The position numbers and the translations under genes were made by a program. The notes below the pieces were generated by a model that ran no database searches, was not told the origin of the DNA, and worked only from the letters and a program-made list of their open reading frames with translations. A DNA stretch of 64,000 nt from Streptomyces sp. NBC_00353 (lineage in GTDB: Bacteria > Actinomycetota > Actinomycetes > Streptomycetales > Streptomycetaceae): the NCBI RefSeq assembly GCF_036108815.1, contig NZ_CP107985.1, positions 6,879,501 to 6,943,500 on the forward strand. Direction: 5' to 3'. Shown one piece after another: positions 16,086 to 24,502 of this stretch (position 1 is its first letter; each line of letters starts with the position of its first letter).

Positions 16086-17036
16086 ATGCTCATCGAAGTA
16101 AGCAGGTTCCTACGGCGCCGCTGGCTGCCACAGGCGACAGTTGCGGTAGCAGCAGGGGCAGCCGGCCTGGCCGGAGTGGTACCGGCCGCGGCTGCCCAGG
16201 TGACCACGGTGAGCTGCAGCGCCAACCCCAACGCCCTGCAGCCCGCCATTACCGCCGCTTCGCCCGGCGACACCCTGCTGGTGAGAGGGACCTGTACCGG
16301 CCCCTTCACCATCGACAAGGACCTGACCCTGAGGGGCGTCGGTGGGGTGGTGCTCGACGGTAACCAGGCAGGCTCCACCGTCACGGTCGGCAGCGGAGCC
16401 CGGGTTCTCCTGGACCACGTGATCCTCACCCATGGCAGCGCTGCGTCCTCCGGCGGCGGCGTCGACAACGAGGGCACGTTGACGGTGAGCCACTCCACGG
16501 TGAGAGACAACACGGCGCCCTCAGGCGCGGGTGGAGGCATCCACAACCTGGGCACGCTGACGGTGGTCAGCTCCACGGTGAGGGACAACTACTCAATCGG
16601 CGCCGGCGGCGGAATCAACAACAACGGGTCCCTCACAGTGCGTGACTCCAGTGTGTTCGGCAATTCCGGAGACAATGGCGGAGGCATCTTCAATTACCTC
16701 GCCGGCCAAACGGTCACGCTGATCCGCTCGTCGGTGCACCACAACACCGCGAGAGTGAGTGACGGCGGCGGCATCCTCAACTACCTGGGCGAGATGACGG
16801 TCTCCGGCTCCACGGTGTACAGCAACACTGCCCCCTTCGGCGGCGGCATCTGGAACCAAGGAACGCTGACGGTGACCCGCTCCACGGTGCAACGCAATAC
16901 CGCGACGGGCGGTCCCGGCAGTGGCGGTGGCATCTACAAAGCCGGCGGCTCCTTGAGCCTCGACCGGTCCGTGGTTCGTAACAACACCCCGGACAACTGC
17001 GCTCCGCCCGGAAGTGTCCTGGGCTGCACAGGCTGA
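16086..17036 (+). CDS. Secreted right-handed beta-helix repeat protein
   Basis: A 316-residue protein with an Ala-rich signal peptide cleaved near residue 37 (AAAAQ). The mature part has many short repeats of the type GGGIxNxGxLTVxxSTVxxN, spaced about 22-28 residues, characteristic of parallel beta-helix (PbH1) proteins. Family members include polysaccharide lyases and adhesins, but no catalytic residues stand out, so enzyme activity is not claimed. GGAG stands before the ATG. It is a secreted cargo gene next to the IS630 insertion and appears intact. Confidence 0.85.
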   Translation: MLIEVSRFLRRRWLPQATVAVAAGAAGLAGVVPAAAAQVTTVSCSANPNALQPAITAASPGDTLLVRGTCTGPFTIDKDLTLRGVGGVVLDGNQAGSTVTVGSGARVLLDHVILTHGSAASSGGGVDNEGTLTVSHSTVRDNTAPSGAGGGIHNLGTLTVVSSTVRDNYSIGAGGGINNNGSLTVRDSSVFGNSGDNGGGIFNYLAGQTVTLIRSSVHHNTARVSDGGGILNYLGEMTVSGSTVYSNTAPFGGGIWNQGTLTVTRSTVQRNTATGGPGSGGGIYKAGGSLSLDRSVVRNNTPDNCAPPGSVLGCTG

Positions 17037-17469
17037 ACACCGCCGTCCAGCCCTGGAGGCACCGCCACCCACCCGCTCCGCCGACCTTCGGACACTGTCC
17101 ACGGGGCACGCATCCGGGGTGAACCCGCCTACGGATCAGATGCTGCCCGTGCCCTAGCCGGCGTGCCCCCGCGTGCCTGATGGGATGGCTCCGCATGGGG
17201 AGGCTCGGGGAACTGCGGGGAGGCTGGTGGGAACGTGCAGGTCAGTGGGGTGGCTGCTCGGGCAGGAGGTGCGTACGCGATCTTCCCAACTAGTGCTCCA
17301 GGCTGGAGAGAAGGCCGCGCTTGTCAAGACTGCGTGCGGCGGATGACACCTGCGGCTGACACCAACAAGCACGAACAGCAGCGATCGGCGCCGAACCTCC
17401 AGCGGACGATCGGCCGAGGCTCGGGCCCGGTTCGCCGATGTCTACAGTCCCGGTGATCGACCTGATAAG

Positions 17470-17503
17470 GATGAGGCCGCAGGTTCAAGCCCTGTGAGCA
17501 TCA
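17470..17503 (+). other. Possible tRNA 3'-end remnant (old att site)
   Basis: The bases gcaggttcaagccctgt form a T-arm with a canonical TTCAAGC loop and five-pair stem. An acceptor-like GAGCATCA follows, then eleven bases on, the hairpin at 17509. No 5' half is present. It resembles the short tRNA end left at the far side of an integrated element of different specificity. Low confidence. Confidence 0.3.
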
Positions 17504-17508
17504 AAACG

Positions 17509-17540
17509 AAGATCCCCGGTCTACCAAGGCCGGGGATCTT
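17509..17540 (+). terminator. Hairpin terminator after tRNA-like remnant
   Basis: Perfect 11-bp arms, AAGATCCCCGG at 17509-17519 and CCGGGGATCTT at 17530-17540, followed by a T. It is a typical post-tRNA terminator. Confidence 0.7.
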
Positions 17541-17853
17541 TGCAGAGCAGCAGGTCAGAGCGCTTCCTTCGACGGGGTGAGCGGTTCCCCCGACTTACGT
17601 ACTACAGGCAAAACACTCCAGGGCGAGTTGCTCCACTCACCGGACTTCGCTCCATGGGTCCTCGGCGACTAGGTCTGCCGCCTGTCGAATGCGTGTCGAA
17701 GGCCGGTCGATGAGACGCCAGGCACGGGAAGAGAAGCAGGTCAGCAGGGGTGTACCACTCGTCCCGCTAAGCGCCTTCTAATCGCTTGTCCCATCCACCC
17801 ATCGCTCGACGCTGAGGCACGATAACGCTGCCAGCACGTGGGCAGACAGAAAG

Positions 17854-17884
17854 CGGCCCCGAAGGCGAGTGCTCTTCGGGGCCG
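17854..17884. terminator. Terminator downstream of 148-residue membrane gene
   Basis: Perfect 11-bp arms CGGCCCCGAAG (17854-17864) and CTTCGGGGCCG (17874-17884). It lies 54 bp beyond the stop of the minus-strand gene at 17938. Confidence 0.75.
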
Positions 17885-17937
17885 TCTGTGGGCCGTGAAA
17901 GCTGGGCCGACGTACCTACGCTGCCGCTTGACCCTGC

Positions 17938-18384
17938 TCAGTGCGATGGGGCAGTGCTGGGGTCGCTAACCAGCGTGACGCGGATTGCCTGCGCTGTCTG
18001 ACACGGCCAGACGATCCGACAGGTCGGGCAGTACCCGTCCGGGGCGTAGTAATGCAGTTGCATGACCGTGGTCCGCAGGTTGGCCGCCGCCTTCGGCCAC
18101 TTCGACGTGTTCAGCCACAGCAGTGCCGCGCCCGCCGCTAGACCGGCGCCTCCCACGATGCCGCCGATCAGAGACATGCTCCAGCCCTGAGATCGGCACT
18201 CCGGCTGGAGGGCAATGCTGGTCTCGTCGGTGCCGTAGGTGGTCCGGTCGGAGAGCGCGGCGAAGATGGCCGGTCCGCAGGTCCCGGTGGTACCGAAGAT
18301 GCTGATGGTCACGGGGTACATGCAGATCACCCCGCCGATAGCGAGTGCGGCGATGGTGACGAGTGCGGCGGCGAGGCGGCGCAT
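17938..18384 (-). CDS. Two-helix membrane protein, unknown function
   Basis: A 148-residue protein with hydrophobic segments at about 4-26 and 71-92. The loop between them contains two Cys that could form a disulphide outside the cell (CGPAIF and ECRSQ). A C-terminal cytoplasmic tail with CPTC and a later Cys may bind a metal. AGGAGC at good spacing supports the ATG at 18384. I do not recognise a family. It is monocistronic with its own terminator. Confidence 0.65.
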   Translation of the reverse strand: MRRLAAALVTIAALAIGGVICMYPVTISIFGTTGTCGPAIFAALSDRTTYGTDETSIALQPECRSQGWSMSLIGGIVGGAGLAAGAALLWLNTSKWPKAAANLRTTVMQLHYYAPDGYCPTCRIVWPCQTAQAIRVTLVSDPSTAPSH

Positions 18385-18662
18385 GCGTGCTCCTGTGCGG
18401 TGAGGGCGGGGCGCCAGTCTCGACGGTTCACGGAATCATTGCAATATCAACTTCAGATCTCCATGGTCTGCAGTCTTCGTCTACACCGGACGCGGCCCTC
18501 TCGGTCAGCTTGACAGCACCGGTGCCAGTGCTTTGCGGATCCTGACGGCAGAAGATGACGGCAACAGAGCTGCACACACGGGGACCTTGGCGGTTACGGA
18601 GGGACTGCCCTGAGCACTTGTGGTAGCAACGCGGCAGCACGCATGTAGCTGAGAATGAACTC

Positions 18663-19247
18663 CTAAAGCGGGTGTCGAGCAGCCCGGGCCGTCACGTGCT
18701 GGATGGACTCCATGATCGCGGTCCAGGGGAGCTGTCGAAATGCTGGCCCTTCGCGGGGTTCATAGAGCGGCCAGACGTCAGGACTGTGGATGAGCTCTAC
18801 GTCCGCCTTCCGTAGGGCCGCGACATGCCCGTCCCACGCTGGGTGCCGTACGTGTGCTGCGTTGACCCGCGGGACCACCACGACCGGAACGTCGATCGTG
18901 CCGAGTGCCTCGCTCACTTGCGTCAGTGCTTGGTTGTCGGCGATGCCCGTCGCAAGCTTGGCAACGTAGTTCGCGCTCGCGGGGGCGACGACGTAGCAGT
19001 TGGCGACCGGGTGTGGGCGAGCCTCGGTCGGCAGGCGAGGCGCATCCCGTACTGGCAGGCCGGTCACAGCCTCCAGGCGTTCGAGCTCGCCGTTCGCCCT
19101 GAGCCAATGGCCGGCATTCGGAGTCAGGGTCACGGCTACCTGCCAGCCGAGGGCGATCGCTGGCTCGACCAGGCCGGTGCGTAGTTGCTCGACTCCATCG
19201 GCTGCCGTGCCCACGACTCCCAGCACTCCGCGGCTGCCTGCATTCAC
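18663..19247 (-). CDS. Flavoprotein (PPC decarboxylase/Dfp-like)
   Basis: A 194-residue flavin-binding protein of the phosphopantothenoylcysteine-decarboxylase superfamily. It begins near the Rossmann-like VLGVVGTAADGVEQ, contains LTPNAGHWL, and has the cofactor-region motif VVAPASANYVAKLATGIADN near residue 95. Starting at GTG 19247 gives the normal N-terminus; the open frame extends 63 codons upstream without family features. Stand-alone members of this group occur near XRE regulators in Streptomyces elements; the substrate is unknown. A decayed copy of its 5' end lies at 23820-23951. Confidence 0.75.
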   Translation of the reverse strand: MNAGSRGVLGVVGTAADGVEQLRTGLVEPAIALGWQVAVTLTPNAGHWLRANGELERLEAVTGLPVRDAPRLPTEARPHPVANCYVVAPASANYVAKLATGIADNQALTQVSEALGTIDVPVVVVPRVNAAHVRHPAWDGHVAALRKADVELIHSPDVWPLYEPREGPAFRQLPWTAIMESIQHVTARAARHPL

Positions 19248-19293
19248 GGTTCCACCACCCCGTATCGGTCCGTCCCCTCGGCCAGCAGTACAG
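19162..19293. repeat. Duplicated segment, copy A (5' end of flavoprotein gene)
   Basis: About 130 bp covering the first 28 or so codons and upstream region of the flavoprotein gene matches 23820-23951 with scattered substitutions and small indels. Copy A is the functional one. Confidence 0.75.
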
Positions 19294-19657
19294 CAGAGAA
19301 GTACCGCAACCACAGCGACTATCAGCAACCGCTGTTGGTCCCTAAACCCCTTGCGGACAGCCCTACAGCCCTCAGCAACCGCCGTGCCGATAGTTCGCAT
19401 TGAGGGGGTCACCGTGCCGGCCGCGTCGGCATCCACGAGACACGCGTCTCGAGCCGGACCGCACCTTCACGTGGCTATACAGCGAACAGCTCCCGATCGC
19501 TCCCCAGCCTGAGTGACGACTAAGGACGGTCGCTGCCCGTGGCAAGTGACTAGGCGAGTTGCCGGTTGCCGACTAGAGTCGCCTCGTTACTGTTAGTCGT
19601 GGGGCCAGGACTAGGTGAGCGGGGACGCCGAGGTTCTGGGGGGAGGGCCTATAACCC

Positions 19658-21739
19658 ATGAGTCGTCGCTCCAATGGATTGGTCGGCATCTGGGCTGAGG
19701 CCCAACGCCAGCAGCAACGCCAGCTTGAGGCGCAAGCCAGGCAACAGCGTGAACATGAACGTCAACACCGCGCCCACCAGCGGGAACTAGCACGCAGCCA
19801 TCGCGAGCAGCAGGCAGCGTACCGGCAGCAGCGAGAGGCCGATGCCAGGCGGCGGACGGAGGAGCTGGAGGCCCAGGTCGAGTCCCTGCTGGGCTTGTTG
19901 TCCGCCGGATGTCGGACTGCAGCATTCAGAGCCACCACGCTCACCCGACCCGAGGACATCGAGGCATTCTCCCCGGGCCAACTCGCGTACCCCATCGCAA
20001 TGCCGAATCCGAACCAGTACCAAGCACAGGGCGGTTGGACCTCCAACCGGCGAGCTCAGGCGCAGGCCGAAACGCGGGCCCGGTTCGAGCGTGACTGGCA
20101 CGCCGCGCAGGCCGCAGAGGCACAGCGTCAGCAACAGTTGGCGACGTATCAGAGGCAGTACGAGCAATGGGCCAATGCTCAGCTGGCGGAGATCCGCCGG
20201 CACAACACCGGCATTGCCGAGATGACAACGGCACTTCGCAACGCTGATCCCGAAGCAGCGGTGGAGTACTTCTCTGCTGCTCTCTATTCGTCTGCCGCGT
20301 GGCCGGAGGGGCTGCCGCGTCAGGTGTCTGCTGCGTACGACTCTGCTGCGCGCCAGCTGGTTCTGAACTGGGAGCTGCCGAAATACGACGTCATCCCGGA
20401 AATGAAGTCGGTGCGCTACATGCCTTCGGCGGATCAGGACAAGGAGACAGCTCGCCCCGCAGCCCAGCGTCGAGCGATGTATCGGGACGTGCTCGCGCAG
20501 TGCGTTCTCCTCGTTCTGCACGACCTCTTCGCAGCGGATGAGTTCGGCGCTTTGGAGTCGGTCGCGTTGAACGGGTTCGTGGACGACCACGACCCGGCGA
20601 CGGGCAGACAGGCGCAGGTCTTCCTGGCCACCGTCATGGCTTCGCGTTCAACCTTCACCGAGCTCCATTTGGAGCAGGTGAACGCTGCCGATTGCCTGGT
20701 GGACGGTCTCCGAGGCCAGCTGTCTCCGCGCCCTGATCAACGCGCTACGGTACGGCCTGGCCGGGTGCCCGAGGATGTAGGCAACGGCGTCGTCACCCAC
20801 GGAGGAGACGATGAGCCGGATCTATACGAGATGGATCCGATCGCCTTCGAATCGCTGGTCGCTGATCTGTTCCGCGCCATGGGCATGCAGGCGGTGACGA
20901 CTCAGCGCTCGAACGACGGCGGTGTGGATGTCGACGCGCTGGATCCGACCCCGATCCGGGGTGGCAAGATCGTCGTGCAGGTGAAGCGCTACCGCAACAC
21001 CGTGCCGCCGACCGCCGTCCGTGACTTGTACGGCACCGTCCAGGACGCCGGCGCCAATAAGGGCGTACTGGTCACGACTTCCGGATTCGGCCCCGGCTCG
21101 CACACCTTCGCCAACGGCAAGCCCCTAGAACTGGTATCTGGCGCCGAATTGGTCGACCTGCTGCACCGGCACGGACTGCGTGGACGACTGGGCAGCGGCG
21201 GACGCTCGGTTCCTGCCCATCGGACGACACCGCGTGCTGCGGACGAGGCGGATGACGCCAACATCTTGAGCATGTCCTGGTCAGGCACCGTCGCCGTGGA
21301 CGTGTGCGCGCTCGTCTGCCATGGCAACCGAGTTCTGGACGACGACCACTTCGTCTTCTTCAACAATCCCCAGACACCAGATAGCACGGTCCGCGCGCAT
21401 ACCGCTGCAGCGCCGGACAAGGCCGCAATCCGGGTGTCCTTCGACGCACTGCCCGATAGCGCTGACCGACTCGTCTTGGTCGCCGCGGTCGACCCCGCCA
21501 TCAATCCTGAGGCAGACCTTTCCGGGTTCGCCCAGGCTCGCATCCGACTGCTGGACCTCTCGGGGGCCGAGCTCGACCAGCTAGAGGTCTCAGACGGCCG
21601 CGCCAACGAAACCGCTTTGGTGCTTGGGTCCTTCCGCCGCCGCGCCAGCGACAACTGGGAGTTCGTTATCGGAGGCAAGGGATACAGGGGCGGGCTGGAG
21701 GAGCTGATCCGGGAGTACGGCATTGACGTGGGTTCGTAA
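19658..21739 (+). CDS. Coiled-coil/Mrr nuclease/TerD fusion, candidate defence protein
   Basis: A 693-residue multidomain protein. Residues 1-75 and 130-180 are Gln/Arg/Glu-rich coiled coil. Residues 195-360 form a mixed domain I do not recognise. Residues 390-505 match the Mrr_cat PD-(D/E)xK restriction-endonuclease fold, with Glu398, Asp424 (NDGGVDVD) and Gln441-x-Lys443. Residues 535-690 are a TerD domain with the acidic Ca-binding-type loop DDDHFVFFNN. Such fusions are known from surveys of Ter stress and defence systems. It ends 174 bp before the att repeat, a typical cargo position. The DNA target and trigger are unknown. Confidence 0.85.
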   Translation: MSRRSNGLVGIWAEAQRQQQRQLEAQARQQREHERQHRAHQRELARSHREQQAAYRQQREADARRRTEELEAQVESLLGLLSAGCRTAAFRATTLTRPEDIEAFSPGQLAYPIAMPNPNQYQAQGGWTSNRRAQAQAETRARFERDWHAAQAAEAQRQQQLATYQRQYEQWANAQLAEIRRHNTGIAEMTTALRNADPEAAVEYFSAALYSSAAWPEGLPRQVSAAYDSAARQLVLNWELPKYDVIPEMKSVRYMPSADQDKETARPAAQRRAMYRDVLAQCVLLVLHDLFAADEFGALESVALNGFVDDHDPATGRQAQVFLATVMASRSTFTELHLEQVNAADCLVDGLRGQLSPRPDQRATVRPGRVPEDVGNGVVTHGGDDEPDLYEMDPIAFESLVADLFRAMGMQAVTTQRSNDGGVDVDALDPTPIRGGKIVVQVKRYRNTVPPTAVRDLYGTVQDAGANKGVLVTTSGFGPGSHTFANGKPLELVSGAELVDLLHRHGLRGRLGSGGRSVPAHRTTPRAADEADDANILSMSWSGTVAVDVCALVCHGNRVLDDDHFVFFNNPQTPDSTVRAHTAAAPDKAAIRVSFDALPDSADRLVLVAAVDPAINPEADLSGFAQARIRLLDLSGAELDQLEVSDGRANETALVLGSFRRRASDNWEFVIGGKGYRGGLEELIREYGIDVGS

Positions 21740-21780
21740 TGGCCTTCCTGCGAACACGGCAGGACGGGCGGCGCAGCGCG

Positions 21781-21856
21781 TGCCAGATCCGGGCCAGATC
21801 AAGCAGTCAGCCACGGTCAATCAGGGTGCGAGGCGGTGCAGGTACGTGCTGACAGG
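21781..21856. repeat. 75-bp direct repeat near element A right end
   Basis: From tgccagatcc to gctgacag, it matches 29327-29401 at about 85 percent by eye. It sits between the Mrr-TerD stop and the att copy, so it may mark a conserved right-end segment of this AICE family. Confidence 0.65.
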
Positions 21857-21913
21857 CTTGGTGCTGCCGTACGGCTGTTGACCAGCCAAGACTGTCCTAT
21901 GGCCAGCGCCAGG

Positions 21914-21959
21914 CTTACAAAGCAGATGTCGGCGGTTCGAAACCGTCCGCGCCCACCAG
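21914..21959. other. Attachment repeat 2 (attR of element A)
   Basis: All 46 bases are identical to 3155-3200. Unlike the other copies it is followed by a different hairpin (CGCCCCCGCAGC at 21966 and GCTGCGGGGGCG) and not by integrase sequence. Only the tRNA 3' half is present, so it is not a second tRNA gene. Confidence 0.9.
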
Positions 21960-21965
21960 CCAGAA

Positions 21966-21996
21966 CGCCCCCGCAGCGAGCCGCTGCGGGGGCGTT
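21966..21996. terminator. Hairpin after att repeat 2
   Basis: Arms CGCCCCCGCAGC and GCTGCGGGGGCG with a short loop follow the att core directly. It is a rho-independent-like structure that may have ended the ancestral tRNA transcript or the gene to its right. Confidence 0.65.
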
Positions 21997-22164
21997 GACG
22001 GTAGTAGGTGACGGCAGTTGCCACCCAAGGGGTTGACGTGACGGAATCGTGCGTTTCGTTGGCGCTCTCGTGACCCTTGCCTCCGCTGCCCCCGGTGTGG
22101 TGTCGGGCTGAGGCCATGCCTGCCTGGAGTGGCTGCCACCTGATAACCAGATCTGGGTCCGAAC

Positions 22165-23445
22165 TTATGGCCCCAAGACGATGGACCTTGCTTGGCCGGC
22201 AAGCGAGAGAACGGCCTTAGTGAGGTGAACTGAATTGGAGCGTGTTGGATGCCAAGTGACAGCATCCAATGGTTTGGTCGACCCCTCCGCCAGGTCCATG
22301 AGAATATCGCGATCTCTCGCATTCAACGGCTTGGGTGTTACGAGCAGGATGGCATCAAACTTGCGTCCGTTGATGGCTTGAGTGAGAAGCTGAGTGGTAT
22401 TGCGGCGTGCGAACGTGGAATCTAGAGTTATTACCAGCCCTACCACCACGGAGCCAACCCGAACTGCTAGATCGACTGGCGAAAATTCCTGCAGGTATTG
22501 GGTGATATCTGGGGCAGGAAACTGCGTAAGTAGTTCCGAATGGACCGAGCGTTCGAATGCTGATCCTGAAAGGACAGATGCGGATATCCCTACCACTTGC
22601 CTGACGGTTTTTTCGGAAACTGGCTTGTGGAGAAACGCGCCCGCCCGCTGGACAAAGAGGGACAACGGTTGTTGGTAATATGCAACCCCCGCCGAATCCT
22701 GCATCTCTCGGACAAGTTCGATCCGTGGGCCTATTGTCTTTCCACCGTGGCGCCTATACCAGTCATCCTTTACGTCGTCCGTTATCAGTAGAGTTGGCGA
22801 CTTAGCAACTCTGGCTTTGTTGAGAAGTTGTAGCCATAGCATCCCGTCCCCGTGAGAATTATCTGGCTTATCTTCGTCCTGCAAGCCAGGCGGGATTCCC
22901 TCCGTATACCGCTTGATGACGGCCTCGATCATTTCGTTATGGCTCTCAGGGCTAGGGCGTTCGCCTGTGCGCGATTCCAGAAGATCCTCCCATTTTTTCA
23001 GGATTGGGTCATTGCGTAGGGAATCTTCCAGTCGTGAGTCGCGTCCTTTCTGGAGGGTGTGCACTTTGGAAATTAGTTGATCGATGCCATTCAGGATGTC
23101 CTTCGTGTCCAGTGGCGTTATTACCGGATGCCCTGAAATGCTCTTGAGGTGTTCTTCGACTTTTCTGCGCGCCGTAATCAGTGGAGTTTCGAGGGACTGA
23201 TATACCTTCTCTTCCCCTGCCATTACGGCAGGTCGGTTCTTAAAGAATTCGTAGCCTGCTTGATAGGGGACCCAGAGTCGATCTTTGAGTTGGGTTAGAA
23301 TATCGAAAATCTGCCGCCGGGCGTCGCCGTCGACCTTGTACGGGGCGAGGAGGACGTTTGCGTCTAGAGCGATTATTCCCCCTTCCAGGAACTGTGAGTA
23401 TTTCGCATCGGAGGGTGAGTAGTACTCGCTAAATGTGTTTTTCAC
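22165..23445 (-). CDS. PIN-like domain protein (PIN_8/DUF4935 type), candidate RNase
   Basis: A 426-residue protein. The N-terminal 250 residues show the PIN-like nuclease pattern: Asp28 in ALDANVLL, Glu65 or its neighbour in AGYEFFKNR, Asp200 in HGDGMLW, and Asp223-Asp224 in LITDDVKDDWY. The C-terminal 150 residues are unassigned and could sense a trigger. Codon use is visibly less GC-rich than in all neighbours, with many A/T third positions, indicating recent transfer. Large PIN_8 proteins occur in defence islands, so an RNA-cleaving role is plausible but unproven. Confidence 0.8.
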   Translation of the reverse strand: MKNTFSEYYSPSDAKYSQFLEGGIIALDANVLLAPYKVDGDARRQIFDILTQLKDRLWVPYQAGYEFFKNRPAVMAGEEKVYQSLETPLITARRKVEEHLKSISGHPVITPLDTKDILNGIDQLISKVHTLQKGRDSRLEDSLRNDPILKKWEDLLESRTGERPSPESHNEMIEAVIKRYTEGIPPGLQDEDKPDNSHGDGMLWLQLLNKARVAKSPTLLITDDVKDDWYRRHGGKTIGPRIELVREMQDSAGVAYYQQPLSLFVQRAGAFLHKPVSEKTVRQVVGISASVLSGSAFERSVHSELLTQFPAPDITQYLQEFSPVDLAVRVGSVVVGLVITLDSTFARRNTTQLLTQAINGRKFDAILLVTPKPLNARDRDILMDLAEGSTKPLDAVTWHPTRSNSVHLTKAVLSLAGQARSIVLGP

Positions 23446-24075
23446 TTGGTCCTCTCTCGTCGGGATGAATTAAAATATCGGACTTGAGAGTGTCATGTAG
23501 GACGTTTGGCGTAATTCGCTGGAGCGCCAGCCGTTCGTCGCCTGGTCTCGACTGAGGTGTGGCGCCTTACCAGCGAGTCTGTACATCCGCCACTCGGAGA
23601 TGACGAGGGCGTGCGAGGAGCGTGGCGCTCCCTTGTCCAAGGTGCGCCCGTTCGTTGACGTCTCGGGCCGTGGCAAGGTGCTGGGCAAGCCGCTGGCGTA
23701 GTGGCCGGCCGTATGGGAGAGGCTCCACCCGGCGCGCTGATCGAGTGGAGCCTCTGGGGCCCTAAGCGGACCCGCGAAGCCCCCTGCTGCTCCCGTCATG
23801 CTCGTTGGCCAAGGGCCATAGCTCGACCAGTCCGGTGCGCAGCGTCTCGACTCCATCGGCTGCCGTACCCACGACCGCTAGCACTCCGGACTACCTACGC
23901 TCACCATTCCACCGCCCCGCGTCGGTTCTGTCCCCAGGGCCAGCAGTACAGCCGTCGGGCGGAGGAACTGACATCTACAGCTGACATCAACGGCGGTGGA
24001 TCTCAGCAGCCATGCACGTCTCCTCGCGACACAGGCAGCCAGAGGAGTACCGGCAACAGGGGGCGTGCGGTTGAA
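23446..24075. other. Decayed region upstream of att repeat 3
   Basis: About 630 bp with no intact gene. It contains the relic of the flavoprotein 5' end (23820-23951). The rest shows no recognisable coding on either strand. Confidence 0.5.
23820..23951 (-). pseudogene. Relic of flavoprotein gene 5' end (copy B)
   Basis: Aligned with 19162-19293, the start GTG is retained. A 2-base deletion (ccgcggag to ccggag) and a TAG soon after the start destroy the frame, and nothing similar continues beyond about 40 codons. This shows that an earlier element at this site carried the same flavoprotein gene. Confidence 0.7.
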
Positions 24076-24121
24076 CTTACAAAGCAGATGTCGGCGGTTC
24101 GAAACCGTCCGCGCCCACCAG
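24076..24121. other. Attachment repeat 3
   Basis: All 46 bases are identical to 3155-3200. It is followed by the same terminator-like hairpin as the real tRNA (24128-24164, with a small insertion) and then by integrase sequence, so it is a former attL. Confidence 0.9.
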
Positions 24122-24170
24122 TGCAAAGGTGGCCCCCAACCGATCATGGTTGGGGGCCTTTGACATCTAC

Positions 24171-24320
24171 TGCCAGCGCAGGGGAGCGAGGCAGATGGCG
24201 GGAAGGGGGAGCGTCTGCTTCCTGCGTCGTCCCTTGGGATCGTCTTCGTACGCCTCACCACGAACACGCTGGCGTTGGGTACGGACGCGGATCTCGCTTG
24301 TCGAGGTCGAGGTTTTCCCA
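24171..24320 (-). pseudogene. Integrase internal fragment (element C)
   Basis: Nearly identical to 3622-3771 of the intact int gene, with a few substitutions and a 2-base loss in the tctctcgctt stretch. It covers only the segment around residues 215-270. The catalytic C-terminus between it and the att copy is deleted. Confidence 0.85.
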
Positions 24321-24502
24321 GGGCCACGTTCAAGGTCACCGACCAGTGAGGGTTGGCTTTGCCTCCCGGCTGCGCCCTCCCAGGACAGCCATACGAAGCA
24401 CCAGCGTCTGTCGGCCGGCCTGCATGAGTGCTCAGACGACGGTCTTGAGCATGTGGCTGAAGCCATCCTCGACAGCGAGCCGCTTCCCACTTGGGAACGC
24501 AA

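Larger units (their letters stand above)
17037..17937. other. 900-bp stretch without genes in AICE cargo
   Basis: No coding region is convincing. It holds a possible tRNA 3'-end remnant (17470-17503) with a strong hairpin after it, and the terminator of the downstream minus-strand gene. Otherwise I see only random-looking short frames. Confidence 0.5.
3155..21959. mobile_element. AICE integrated at tRNA-Val (element A)
   Basis: Bounded by 46-bp identical att cores. The left end carries int-xis-repSA in overlapping order, followed by small transfer genes, the FtsK-type translocase and regulators, which is the backbone of pSAM2-like AICEs that excise, replicate by rolling circle and transfer double-stranded DNA. 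The right part (about 12.6-21.9 kb) is cargo including an IS630-type transposon, a flavoprotein and an Mrr-TerD fusion. All backbone genes look intact, so the element may still be mobile. The IS insertion and cargo indicate later growth. Confidence 0.82.
21914..24121. mobile_element. Element B remnant between att repeats 2 and 3
   Basis: A 2.2-kb segment flanked by att cores. It has no integrase, only the PIN-like gene and a decayed flavoprotein fragment. It is interpreted as the cargo end of an older integration whose backbone was deleted. Confidence 0.6.
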
